This document shows positions 41,758-49,354 of a DNA stretch of 64,000 bases, one piece after another. The stretch covers positions 62,001-126,000 of the forward strand of contig CAVULO010000002.1 in NCBI GenBank assembly GCA_963742345.1, written 5' to 3'. Both the position numbers and the translations under genes were made by a program. Within the stretch, counting starts at the first letter, position 1. Every line of letters begins with the position of its first letter. This DNA comes from Pseudolabrys sp963742345 (GTDB lineage Bacteria; Pseudomonadota; Alphaproteobacteria; Rhizobiales; Xanthobacteraceae). The notes under the pieces were generated by a model. That model had not been told where the DNA came from, ran no database searches, and saw only the letters and a list, made by a program, of their open reading frames with translations.

Positions 41758-42495
41758 ATGACACTTAATAGCGCGAAGAATCGTCGCCGCGTACGTGTTC
41801 TCCTTATTTTGATGGCTGCGTCACTCGTCGGATTGCTGCTGCTGCCGCCGATTGCCCAAGATCAGAGCTACCATGAGTTCGCTGATCAGCGGCCATTCTT
41901 TGGCATACCGAATTTTTGGAACGTCGTTTCGAATTTTCCCTTTATAGCGGTCGGAGCCGTGGGGCTGTGGCAATTTCACCGCAATCCGGCAATCGCTGTG
42001 CTCTTCCTGGGAATTCTTCTTACCGGCTTTGGCTCGGCCTACTATCACCTCGATCCAAATGACCGGACCCTGTTTTGGGACAGGCTGCCGATGGCGATCA
42101 GCTTCATGGCTATCCTGGCAATTGCGATCGAAGAGCGGGTGGACGAAAAAGCGGGAGCCGTCCTGTTGTGGCCATTGATCTCAGTGGGCGTGTTGAGCCT
42201 ATTGCTGTGGCGCTGGACCGGCGATCTGCGCCTGTACGGCTGGGTGCAGTTCTTTCCCTGCCTTGCGTTACCGCTGCTCTTCCTTCTGTTTCCGCCGAAA
42301 TATACCGCCACTTCATACTGGTTCATCGCCGCGGCTTTATATGCTCTTGCGAAGTTGTTCGAGTTCTATGACGCCGCGATTTATGCTGTCGGGTCCATTT
42401 TGAGCGGTCATACCCTCAAGCATATCGCCGCGGCTGCCGCATGCGTCGCAGTCCTGCGACATTTCGAGAAGCGTCAGCCGATTACGAGCGAATGA
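41758..42495 (+). CDS. Ceramidase-like (CREST superfamily) membrane protein
   Basis: About 245 residues with seven predicted helices. The signature FGSAYYHLDPNDRTLFWDRL, followed by PMAISFMAILAIAIEERVD, and a C-terminal SGHTLKHIAAAAACVAVL supply the conserved Ser, His, Asp and late HxxxH residues that bind zinc in alkaline ceramidases and related CREST hydrolases. Also present is WNVVSNFPFIAVGAVGLW (helix 2). Ceramide itself is rare in such bacteria, so the lipid substrate is open. Start is set at ATG 41758 before a basic stretch (NSAKNRRRVRV). The divergent neighbour is a membrane hydrolase. Confidence 0.85.
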   Translation: MTLNSAKNRRRVRVLLILMAASLVGLLLLPPIAQDQSYHEFADQRPFFGIPNFWNVVSNFPFIAVGAVGLWQFHRNPAIAVLFLGILLTGFGSAYYHLDPNDRTLFWDRLPMAISFMAILAIAIEERVDEKAGAVLLWPLISVGVLSLLLWRWTGDLRLYGWVQFFPCLALPLLFLLFPPKYTATSYWFIAAALYALAKLFEFYDAAIYAVGSILSGHTLKHIAAAAACVAVLRHFEKRQPITSE

Positions 42496-42639
42496 CGCCT
42501 GCCATCGCGGAAGCTCCCGGGATAGCGCTGCCCGGTCAGGACGTCGAGCCGCCTTTACTTGCCCTAAAGGCCAACTCGACGAATGGCCTCATATTCCAGC
42601 AATAGTGTTCTCGGGCGCCATAACAATCATGGGAAAAAC

Positions 42640-42852
42640 ATGAGAAAGACCCTTATCGCTCTCACTTGCGTCTTCAGCTGCGTGATGGCGCAAGGGGCTT
42701 CCGCTGCAATAAAGTTCAAGCGCTTTCCTTATTGCCCCAACGGCACTGTTACTAAAAAAACCTGTGAGTGCCACGCGGGTGCATCAGGCCGCTATCATTT
42801 TTGTCATACGGGCTATCATTGCGATACGGATACAGGCAAGTGCAGCAAGTAG
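42640..42852 (+). CDS. Small secreted cysteine-rich protein
   Basis: A 70-residue product with signal peptide (LIALTCVFSCVMAQGASA) and a basic mature part of about 48 residues, starting AIKFKRFPYCPNGTVTKKTC. The mature part has six cysteines, in YCPNG, TCECHAG, HFCHTGYHC and GKCSK, suggesting three disulfides. The size and pattern recall small toxin- or defensin-like folds but no family was recognised. The ATG at 42640 (MRKTLIAL) gives a standard signal sequence. The next gene begins 39 bases later. Confidence 0.62.
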   Translation: MRKTLIALTCVFSCVMAQGASAAIKFKRFPYCPNGTVTKKTCECHAGASGRYHFCHTGYHCDTDTGKCSK

Positions 42853-42891
42853 CCTAAGTCTCCGATGCAGTGATGCCACAAGGAGGATGCG

Positions 42892-43272
42892 ATGCTCTTT
42901 GACGGAGGCTTCACCTTTTCAAACTTTCTGACAGACATCCTGGCGGTGTTTGCATTTGTCGTATGGTTCTGGCTGCTCGTTATTATCTTCGGCGACCTGT
43001 TCCGGCGGCACGACGTCTCCGGCGGGGTTAAGGCGCTGTGGGTGCTGGCAGTGGTTTTGACGTCCTACATTGGCGTGTTCGTGTACTTGATTACCCAAGG
43101 GAGAGGCATGGCCGAACGCAACGCTCAGCAAGCCCAACAGACGCGCGATGAACTGCGGCGCGTGGTCGGGTTCAGTGTTGCAGATGAGCTTGCCAAGCTC
43201 GACCAGCTGAAAAAGTCGGGATCGATCACCGACGCCGAATTCGGGCGCCTGCGCGCCAAGCTGGTCCAATAG
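42892..43272 (+). CDS. Two-helix membrane protein with SHOCT domain
   Basis: Two N-terminal helices (DILAVFAFVVWFWLLVIIFG and ALWVLAVVLTSYIGVFVYLI) form a phospholipase-D-nuclease N-terminal (PLDc_N) type hairpin, with the conserved DLFRRHDVSGGVKALW between. The C-terminus has the short SHOCT motif (ELAKLDQLKKSGSITDAEF then GRLRAKLVQ). Both elements often occur in short membrane proteins of unknown role. ATG follows AAGGAGG by 5 bases. Confidence 0.85.
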   Translation: MLFDGGFTFSNFLTDILAVFAFVVWFWLLVIIFGDLFRRHDVSGGVKALWVLAVVLTSYIGVFVYLITQGRGMAERNAQQAQQTRDELRRVVGFSVADELAKLDQLKKSGSITDAEFGRLRAKLVQ

Positions 43273-43326
43273 CCGGATGGGGGGAGTTTCGGGTCCGCAA
43301 TGAGGAACGTGGGGCCGGAGGCGAAA

Positions 43327-43761
43327 ATGCTTGGTTTCTTTCGTGCAATAAAGTTCGGTTTAGCTGTTCTGGTGGCGTCCGCAATGCTGGCTGGGGCGCC
43401 AACACCATCCTATGCGGCGACCGGCTCAGTCCGTATCACGATCAACAGGGTGGGGTTCATCGTCGGCGGGGGCAGCGGCACTTTGCATTTCCAGGGCAAG
43501 CGCTACTCGCTGCGTGTCGGCGGCGTCAGCGTTGGCCCCTTCGGGGCGCCGCGAATAGACCTGGTAGGCCGCGCCTATCATATGCGGACTGCGGCGAGCA
43601 TTCACGGCATCTATTCAGCCGTCGCTGCCGACGCCAACGCGGCAGGCGGGCGAAGGTTTGTGCGGTTGCAGAACTGGCACGGCGTCGTTTTGGAATTGCG
43701 CGGACGGCAGGGCGTCAAACCGTCTGTTGACCTGAGTGGGCTGGAAATATCTCTGCGCTAG
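43327..43761 (+). CDS. Secreted hypothetical protein
   Basis: About 144 residues with a signal peptide (FGLAVLVASAMLAGAPTPSY, cut near YAA). The mature part begins TGSVRITINRVGFIVGGGSG and alternates Gly-rich turns and short strands (GKRYSLRVGGVSVGPFGAPR, IDLVGRAYHMRTAASIHG), with VRLQNWHGVVLELRGRQG near the end. This looks like a beta-rich periplasmic domain conserved in Hyphomicrobiales. The function is unknown. I chose ATG 43327 because GGAGGCG lies just before it. Confidence 0.7.
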   Translation: MLGFFRAIKFGLAVLVASAMLAGAPTPSYAATGSVRITINRVGFIVGGGSGTLHFQGKRYSLRVGGVSVGPFGAPRIDLVGRAYHMRTAASIHGIYSAVAADANAAGGRRFVRLQNWHGVVLELRGRQGVKPSVDLSGLEISLR

Positions 43762-43896
43762 CAGCCGGTTTGCGTTCTTCAAGCCCTGTGCGTTGGACCC
43801 TGGTCCAATATGTCAAATTAAATGCCTGGATTATTGTTTGCGGTGAGAAAAGCGGCGCGTGCGGCGCAACTTTTACTATTCAGCGAGGGGGTTTCT

Positions 43897-44109
43897 ATGG
43901 CCAAGGGACGTCGTGGACTTGACCGCCGCCACCGCGACAAAGGCGGCAGAATTGAAAAAAAGCACGGAAATACCCGGGTCGGATCCCTGCGCAAGGAATA
44001 CGGCGAGAGCTTTGCGAGGGGCCGCCGGAAAGACATGATGCTCAAGACGTTACTCAAGGAAACCGGGCTTGACTCGTTACATGAATATCTGAGGCGTCAC
44101 CGCAGATGA
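43897..44109 (+). CDS. Small basic hypothetical protein
   Basis: The 70-residue product is rich in Arg, Lys and Gly (AKGRRGLDRRHRDKGGRIEK, NTRVGSLRKEYGESFARG). It ends in a short helix (LKTLLKETGLDSLHEYLRRH). ATG follows AGCGAGGGGG. Its TGA overlaps the next ATG (ATGA), so translation is coupled to the ribbon-helix-helix gene. It resembles small conserved hypothetical proteins of Hyphomicrobiales with possible nucleic-acid binding, which is inference from charge alone. Confidence 0.65.
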   Translation: MAKGRRGLDRRHRDKGGRIEKKHGNTRVGSLRKEYGESFARGRRKDMMLKTLLKETGLDSLHEYLRRHRR

Positions 44110-44429
44110 CGACGAAACTTGGTGTGACGAACATGATGAAATCCCCCGTCATCAAGCGCTCGATTGTACGCGATGGACACAAATCGAGTGTGTCTCTGGA
44201 AGACCAATTCTGGGATGGATTGCACGAAATTGCAGATCGCCAAAACACGACGGTGTCCGCCCTTATCGGGAAGATCGACCAGGGTCGCAACAACCACAAC
44301 CTTTCGTCTGCAATTCGCGTATTTGTATTGGATGATTTCCGCGCGCGCGTTGCTCAGAAACAATTCATCGCAGATCAACCCCATTCGGTGATTTCTGCCA
44401 CAAGCACAACTGCCGCGACGCGCGTGTAA
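44106..44429 (+). CDS. Ribbon-helix-helix domain protein
   Basis: The 107-residue protein has a ribbon-helix-helix segment near residues 26-80: HKSSVSLEDQFWDGLHEIAD, a second helix TTVSALIGKIDQGRNNHNLS, and SAIRVFVLDDFRARVAQKQF. It resembles RHH_4-type DNA-binding proteins. Its start overlaps the stop of the small basic gene, and the following gene starts 4 bases after its stop. Whether the pair acts as a regulator or as a toxin-antitoxin-like unit is not shown by the sequence. Confidence 0.8.
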   Translation: MTTKLGVTNMMKSPVIKRSIVRDGHKSSVSLEDQFWDGLHEIADRQNTTVSALIGKIDQGRNNHNLSSAIRVFVLDDFRARVAQKQFIADQPHSVISATSTTAATRV

Positions 44430-44433
44430 GGTC

Positions 44434-44697
44434 ATGCGAATAGGGCAGAGTCGTACCAGTTGTTCGCGAATTGCTGCCGCGGCGATGCTGGTGCTTTCGG
44501 TTCTGCTGGCGACGGACTATCCCGGACATGCCGCACAAGGCGACGACTCGGATCGCCGGATAGGTGCGAAATGCAAGGCGCAACTCAGAAAATGCAATAG
44601 CCATTGCAATCTTGTGTATGAAAGCAAGCGCGCAAATCGGGTCTGTCGCGATCGCTGTCAAGATTCCTATTTCGTTTGCAAGGCCCAGCCTCACTAG
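44434..44697 (+). CDS. Small secreted cysteine-rich protein
   Basis: An 87-residue product. The signal sequence is RIAAAAMLVLSVLLATDYPG, cut near HAA. The mature part of about 52 residues has six cysteines in helical spacing: GAKCKAQLRKCNSHCNLVYE and NRVCRDRCQDSYFVCKAQ. Pairs spaced CxxxxxxC and CxxxC suggest a twin-helix disulfide hairpin. TAAGG at the end of the preceding gene serves as ribosome binding site. No family was recognised. It is a second six-Cys secreted protein within 2 kb, but its spacing differs from the first. Confidence 0.62.
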   Translation: MRIGQSRTSCSRIAAAAMLVLSVLLATDYPGHAAQGDDSDRRIGAKCKAQLRKCNSHCNLVYESKRANRVCRDRCQDSYFVCKAQPH

Positions 44698-44729
44698 ACC
44701 ATTACCCAGCATTTGATCAACTGATTGTA

Positions 44730-44885
44730 CTAGTTCTGTCCTCGGGCGGGTGGTTCTTGGTCCTCATCGTCGAGGGGAATTCGGGCGTCGTCCTCAAAGC
44801 GCGCTTTGCGTTTGCGGCCGAACACCCAGACGACAATGCCGGTGAACAGGGCAATGAGGATCAAAAAAAGCAGTGCCGCACCCAT
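44730..44885 (-). CDS. CcoQ/FixQ-like single-helix microprotein
   Basis: A 51-residue product with one membrane helix (ALLFLILIALFTGIVVWVFG), a basic stop-transfer (RKRKARF) and an acidic tail EDDARIPLDDEDQEP. Helix followed by ARIPLDDED is the pattern of CcoQ/FixQ, the small subunit of cbb3-type cytochrome oxidase. The ATG at 44885 has AGGAGG 6 bases upstream; another ATG at 44891 overlaps that site and is less likely. No ccoN, ccoO or ccoP is in the window, so it is an orphan homologue or a convergent look-alike. Confidence 0.65.
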   Translation of the reverse strand: MGAALLFLILIALFTGIVVWVFGRKRKARFEDDARIPLDDEDQEPPARGQN

Positions 44886-44912
44886 GGTCATCCTCCTCTC
44901 ACTTGCCGGCAG

Positions 44913-45944
44913 TTAAGCCGGCTTCCTGTCATGTCCGGACAGCAGAAGCGCCACCCACCCGGTCGATTTGTGCCTCTCGCAGATAGCAAGGATTGCAATG
45001 ACGATGGGCACGCCGATAAAGGCGCCCGCGATCCCCCAAAGAAAGCTCCATAAAAATACCGCGAGCAGAACAATGAATGGGGAAATCGATAAGGCCGCAC
45101 CCGCGATGCGAGGCTCCAGGTAACTTCCAATAAAAAACTGGATGAAATTCAGGCACGCAAACACGGCAAAGCAAAGTTGCCAGGATCCGGACTGCACGAG
45201 AGCAAAGAGCGTCGGAAAAACTGTCGCAAAGAGTGGGCCGATAAACGGAATATAGTTTAATACAAACGCAATCACGCCCCAAGCCGTCGCCAATTCGATG
45301 CCAGCAACGAGCGCAAAGCTCCATACGACAATGCCGGTCAAGACACTCATCGTGCTCCGCACGACCATGTATTTTTGAAATTTATCTGCAATATCTTCGG
45401 CAGCGGCCAACAGCGACCGCCGAAGCGCCGGACTATCGAGTCGCTCGATGTTCCTTCGCGCAATATCGACCTCGAGTAATCCGAGCACGATGAAAGCAAA
45501 GGAAAGAATGACGAAGGATATTAGACCATATCCTCTTCCACCGATTTCTCGAACCGCGCCTACAATCCAGCCCGGATTGTAACTGTCAGCCACCAGGCCC
45601 GTAATGGATACTCCATGTCCATCGAGCCACTCCGTGGCTTGCGCATAGAGCGCTTGGATACGGTCGGTGTTGTTGATGAGCCACTGGACGACCAACCCAA
45701 ACCCCCAGACCACAAGGAACACAAGCACCGCGATAACGGCGAGGGTAATAACGATAGTAACGACAAGCGCCAGAAGCTTTGGAATTCTTGCCTGAAGGGC
45801 GCTCTGAAGCGGCCACGCAATGGCAATCACGAACAGCGAAAATGCCACCGGGGCGATGATCGCGCGCGCGAAATACAAGGCGGCCAGAATAAGAATCGAA
45901 GTGCAGAGCAGAAGCAATATTCGCACTGCACGATCTTGTTTCAT
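44913..45944 (-). CDS. AI-2E family transporter
   Basis: The 343-residue protein has about eight helices in the AI-2E (PerM/YdiK) pattern. Paired N-terminal helices (ILLLLCTSILILAALYFARA, VAFSLFVIAIAWPLQSALQ) are followed by a soluble region (LYAQATEWLDGHGVSITGLV) and C-terminal helices with FVLNYIPFIGPLFATVFPTL, SYLEPRIAGAALSISPFIVL and FIGVPIVIAILAICERH. Family members include quorum-signal exporters and Na+/H+ antiporters; the substrate here is unknown. It lies 17 bases after the next upstream gene, DUF3611. Confidence 0.9.
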   Translation of the reverse strand: MKQDRAVRILLLLCTSILILAALYFARAIIAPVAFSLFVIAIAWPLQSALQARIPKLLALVVTIVITLAVIAVLVFLVVWGFGLVVQWLINNTDRIQALYAQATEWLDGHGVSITGLVADSYNPGWIVGAVREIGGRGYGLISFVILSFAFIVLGLLEVDIARRNIERLDSPALRRSLLAAAEDIADKFQKYMVVRSTMSVLTGIVVWSFALVAGIELATAWGVIAFVLNYIPFIGPLFATVFPTLFALVQSGSWQLCFAVFACLNFIQFFIGSYLEPRIAGAALSISPFIVLLAVFLWSFLWGIAGAFIGVPIVIAILAICERHKSTGWVALLLSGHDRKPA

Positions 45945-45961
45945 CGGCCGTCGCTCAAGTC

Positions 45962-46579
45962 CTAACTTTCATCATCGCCGATATGAGGAAACTCAACGGA
46001 AGCGACGGTTGTTCGAAACAGAAGCCAAAGGCTGAAAACCAACACAGCAACCTCAACGAACATGGTGAGGAGGAGCGCCAGCAAACCCATAATGTCTGCG
46101 GCCGATACCCAACTCGCCGGGCCTCCCGTCGTCTGGACGACCGGGATGCCAGCTTGGGGCGCGCGCATAAAATAAATTAAAAGCTGCGTAACTTCGAAAA
46201 ACATCACCAGCATCGAGAACACGATGCCTAGTGTGCTTGCCGTGACGCCCGTCCACACGGTCCGCTGCACGGCATGTTCCGTTGGACGCCGCGCTGAATC
46301 GGCGATCCGTGCGGCAAGGCGCGTGTACCGATAAAACCATACCGTGGTGAATGCCAGCACCAGGAGGCCGGCGATCGTCAAGTAATGGATCAACGGAAAA
46401 CCGCTGCGCGTGCCGGCGGCAGGAGCGGAGCCAAATATCAAGGCGTAGACGACGAGCGTCAGCGGTACCGCGCCGATCGCAATCTGCATCCAAAAACCGA
46501 CCCATCCCAGGCGCGAAAATGCCTCAGCAAGGCTATCGTTTCGCGACGGCCTCAAGGTTTTCTGCAGCGTCCGCAACAT
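45962..46579 (-). CDS. DUF3611 family membrane protein
   Basis: A 205-residue protein with four helices. It includes AFSRLGWVGFWMQIAIGAVP, the DUF3611 hallmark, then LTIAGLLVLAFTTVWFYRYT, GVTASTLGIVFSMLVMFFEV and ALLLTMFVEVAVLVFSLWLL. A start at ATG 46579 gives the normal family N-terminus (LRTLQKTLRPSRNDSLAEAF); the frame stays open to 46708. The family was first described in cyanobacteria and plants and has no settled role. Probable operon with the AI-2E gene. Confidence 0.82.
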   Translation of the reverse strand: MLRTLQKTLRPSRNDSLAEAFSRLGWVGFWMQIAIGAVPLTLVVYALIFGSAPAAGTRSGFPLIHYLTIAGLLVLAFTTVWFYRYTRLAARIADSARRPTEHAVQRTVWTGVTASTLGIVFSMLVMFFEVTQLLIYFMRAPQAGIPVVQTTGGPASWVSAADIMGLLALLLTMFVEVAVLVFSLWLLFRTTVASVEFPHIGDDES

Positions 46580-46744
46580 TGTGGGTCTAGGCTTCCTGAA
46601 ACGCTCTAATATCCAATATATTATCGAACAGAAGCGAGCGAGTGTCGTTGGCCTTTGGGGCAATCGTCCCGCCCGGGCGACCGCGGGTAGCTTGGCGGCG
46701 AACGTCACTGCGGCAGCCCGAAAGGGCTGGCTGGGAGGGCCTAA

Positions 46745-46918
46745 GTGACCGAACCGGATTTAAAGCAACCTCAGGCTGGCAGCTCCTCGCGACCGTGGGT
46801 CAAGTACGCCATCACGCTGTTTTTGCTCGTTGCTGTTATCGTGACCGGTACAACAGCTTTCCATTCTCGAAATACCTGGTGGGAAAAGTATCTGAGCTTC
46901 ATCCATAAACCGGCATAG
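46745..46918 (+). CDS. Small single-helix membrane protein
   Basis: A 57-residue product from GTG 46745, 8 bases after GGGAGGG. A hydrophilic N-terminus (TEPDLKQPQAGSSSRPWVKY) is followed by one helix (AITLFLLVAVIVTGTTAF) and a short aromatic end (NTWWEKYLSFIHKPA). It is divergent from DUF3611 and convergent with the antiporter gene. No family was recognised. Support is modest: start, binding site and a clean membrane profile. Confidence 0.5.
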   Translation: MTEPDLKQPQAGSSSRPWVKYAITLFLLVAVIVTGTTAFHSRNTWWEKYLSFIHKPA

Positions 46919-46942
46919 GCGCCGCGGATCGAGTTCGCCCGT

Positions 46943-48050
46943 CTAGGGAATGAAAACGAGAAACAAGAACGTCGCGAAAACCACGAGGTGAACGAGCCCG
47001 GCGAGAATATTGGTCCGCCCGGATCCGAATGTGAGCAGGCTCAGGAAGAGTGTGAGCGCGAGGAGTAACGTGTCGCGCTCCGAAAGGCCGAGTTCGATTT
47101 GCTTGCCGAGAAAGATGTTGGTGATTGCAACGGCAGGAATCGTTAGCCCGATTGTTGCCAGGGAGGAGCCCAGCGCGAGGTTGAGGCTCTTCTGCAATTG
47201 GTTGCGCCGGGCGGCGTGCACCGCCGTGACGCTTTCAGGCGTCAATACGACCATAGCGATGATGATGCCCGCGACGGCCTGTGGCGCACCAACGTGAGAA
47301 AGACCTATTTCCAGAATTATTGCGAATTTTTTCGCGATAAGAATTACCCCGCATAGTGCCAGTAGGAGCATAGTTGCGCTGATTGCCACGCTTCTGCTGG
47401 AAGGGTAGGCGTGATTTTTTTTCCGGGCATTGCCGTCATCTGCGCGAAAATAGTTTGTATGTCGCGACGTCTGGATAAACAAAAAAGCGACATAAAGAAC
47501 GGTCGTTGTAATACTGACGAATATGAGTTGCCCATTGGAAAAATAGGGTCCAAGCGTGGCCGTATAATTGGGAAGCACAAGTGTAAGAATTGAAAGGGCT
47601 CCGAGTACGCTGAGATACACGCTGGCGCCGGAAGCCTGAAATTCCTGCTCGTGGTGACGCAGTCCGCCCCACAGGACGCACAGACCCACCAGGCCATTGC
47701 ATACGATCATAATGACGGCAAACACAGTGTCGCGGGCCAGCGCGGGCGAACTGCCCGGGGTCAATACAATCGAACTCAATGAGCGCGACCTCAATGACGG
47801 TGACCGCCAGCGTCAGAACAAGCGTTCCGTACGGCTCTCCCACGCGATGTGCAATTACGTCGGCGTGGTAGACGGCCGCAAAAACGGCACCGAGCATAAT
47901 GACGATCATCGCTCCCGAAAGCGTGAGCGACGAGAGCGATGGTGGTTGCGCAGCGGCATCGAAGCCGATGAATGGTGCGAAAATAACGAATGCAATCGCC
48001 AGGATGGGGAAAGCGATCGTTGTCGATGGCGGTTTTGTATTTGCGTCCAT
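46943..48050 (-). CDS. Calcium/cation:proton antiporter, CaCA (ChaA-like) family (one apparent frameshift)
   Basis: Start MDANTKPPSTTIAFPILAI. The first repeat has GEPYGTLVLTLAVTVIE, the acidic ion-binding helix. Near 47770 the frame shifts. The second frame continues LARDTVFAVIMIVCNGLVGL, CVLWGGLRHHEQEFQASGAS, then the second repeat LTPESVTAVHAARRNQLQ and SLNLALGSSLATIGLTIPAV. Together these give about eleven helices and 369 residues, typical for ChaA-type Ca2+(Na+)/H+ exchangers of the inner membrane. The ions cannot be told from sequence. Confidence 0.9.
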
Positions 48051-48256
48051 AGTCGTGCGGGGTTCGGTTGGATCTCGGCGCTGCTTGGTGGTGCGCCGTC
48101 GTCTGAATCAGCGCTGCGATATGCGGTCAGTGTGACGCTGGGTCGACCATAACTGCAATACGATCTCAATGGGGATTGTGGGCAATAGATCCGTAGCCGA
48201 GATTTTAACGGACCTTTGCGCCTGCCGGGCTCGCGTGGCCGCATTTAACTCTTGAT

Positions 48257-48844
48257 CTAGCTCTTGCGCGCTTGCCAGGCCATATGGCCGAGAGCGGCGC
48301 CTTCGCTGATCAGTTCGATGCCGAGCAACACGCCAAGAAGCCAAATGGCCGTAACCGGGGTGTTCGCCCAAAGGTAGAATGCCAGGAGAATTCCAACGAC
48401 TCCGCTGGCGAAGACCCACCCCCAGTTCGGAAAGGGCCGTATCGTCAGTGAAAAAATTATCTTTGAAATACCTTCGACCATGAAGAACACGATCAGGAGA
48501 AGCGTGAGCGTAAGAAGCCCGGCCCCCGGATTACGCAGGAACAGGATTCCAACCAGGACGGATAGAACGACCGAAACGAGCTGAAGCCAGAAATGGGGGA
48601 CGTGGCGCACGTCAATAAGGCTGAACGCCTGCAAGGCGCCGCTGAAAATCAAGAGCCATCCCAGGAAAACGACGATTGCGACCGACGATATCACTGGAAA
48701 GACCAGCGCCAGGATCCCGCCCAAAATCATCAGAGCACTTTGTAGAAGATACCAAAATGAATGCCGCTTGACCTTTTCACGCATCGCCTCGCGGATCACT
48801 TGGGAAGCGGTTTCGACTGATATCGATGACATTGACATGGTCAA
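48257..48844 (-). CDS. HdeD family acid-resistance membrane protein
   Basis: The 195-residue protein has six helices and DUF308 repeats: SFWYLLQSALMILGGILALV, GWLLIFSGALQAFSLIDVRH, and GWVFASGVVGILLAFYLWAN with IWLLGVLLGIELISEGAALG. HdeD is linked to acid tolerance at high cell density in E. coli; alphaproteobacterial members sit in general stress clusters. It is on the same strand as the antiporter and the response regulators. Several Met codons lie at the start, so the exact start is within 9 bases of 48844. Confidence 0.88.
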   Translation of the reverse strand: MTMSMSSISVETASQVIREAMREKVKRHSFWYLLQSALMILGGILALVFPVISSVAIVVFLGWLLIFSGALQAFSLIDVRHVPHFWLQLVSVVLSVLVGILFLRNPGAGLLTLTLLLIVFFMVEGISKIIFSLTIRPFPNWGWVFASGVVGILLAFYLWANTPVTAIWLLGVLLGIELISEGAALGHMAWQARKS

Positions 48845-48961
48845 ACACCAAACGATTGTCGCGTCGCCGTGGCAACGTTTTCAACAATCTGACGAGGGCG
48901 TTGACAGCTGTCGAGGTGGCCTTTGGTCCAACGCGAAATCAGTCAGCGCGCGATGCCTGGC

Positions 48962-49354
48962 TCAAGGCGCGCCATTGAAGCCGCATTTCTTGCCTTTAGA
49001 TTGAATGCTGGCGCAATTGATTGCATCGATCAGTATCTCGCTGTCTATCGGTTTCACAAGAAATGAGGAGGCGCCTGCAGCCATGCACTTTTCGCGCAGC
49101 CCAATCTCATTGAACGCCGTAATAATGATGGTCGGGATAACAACGCCTATGCGGTGAAGGTGGATCTGCAGATTCAGCCCGGTGACGTCGGGCATGTGCT
49201 GGTCCAGAATCAGGCACTCAAAATTACGCAACCGCGGCGACGTTACGAATTCACGTGCCGAACCGAATATTTCGGCCTCGAACGAATGGGCCGATAGCAC
49301 GCGCGCCAGCGCTTTGCGCACGGACGTATCATCGTCCACGATTGCTATCGGCAT
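48962..49354 (-). CDS. Single-domain response regulator
   Basis: A lone receiver of 130 residues. It has IAIVDDDTSVRKALARVLSA (acidic residues at 7-9), phospho-acceptor Asp51 in ECLILDQHMPDVTG, Thr in PTIIITAFNEI and Lys in SFLVKPIDSEIL. The first 26 bases overlap the end of the FixJ-type gene, so the two are translated in tandem. With no output domain it may compete for phosphate from the kinase or act on a protein partner. Confidence 0.9.
   Translation of the reverse strand: MPIAIVDDDTSVRKALARVLSAHSFEAEIFGSAREFVTSPRLRNFECLILDQHMPDVTGLNLQIHLHRIGVVIPTIIITAFNEIGLREKCMAAGASSFLVKPIDSEILIDAINCASIQSKGKKCGFNGAP

Noticed and set aside
46642..46908. 88-codon frame overlapping the small single-helix gene
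   Set aside because: The alternative frame from GTG 46745 has a better binding site and a clean membrane helix; this frame has neither.
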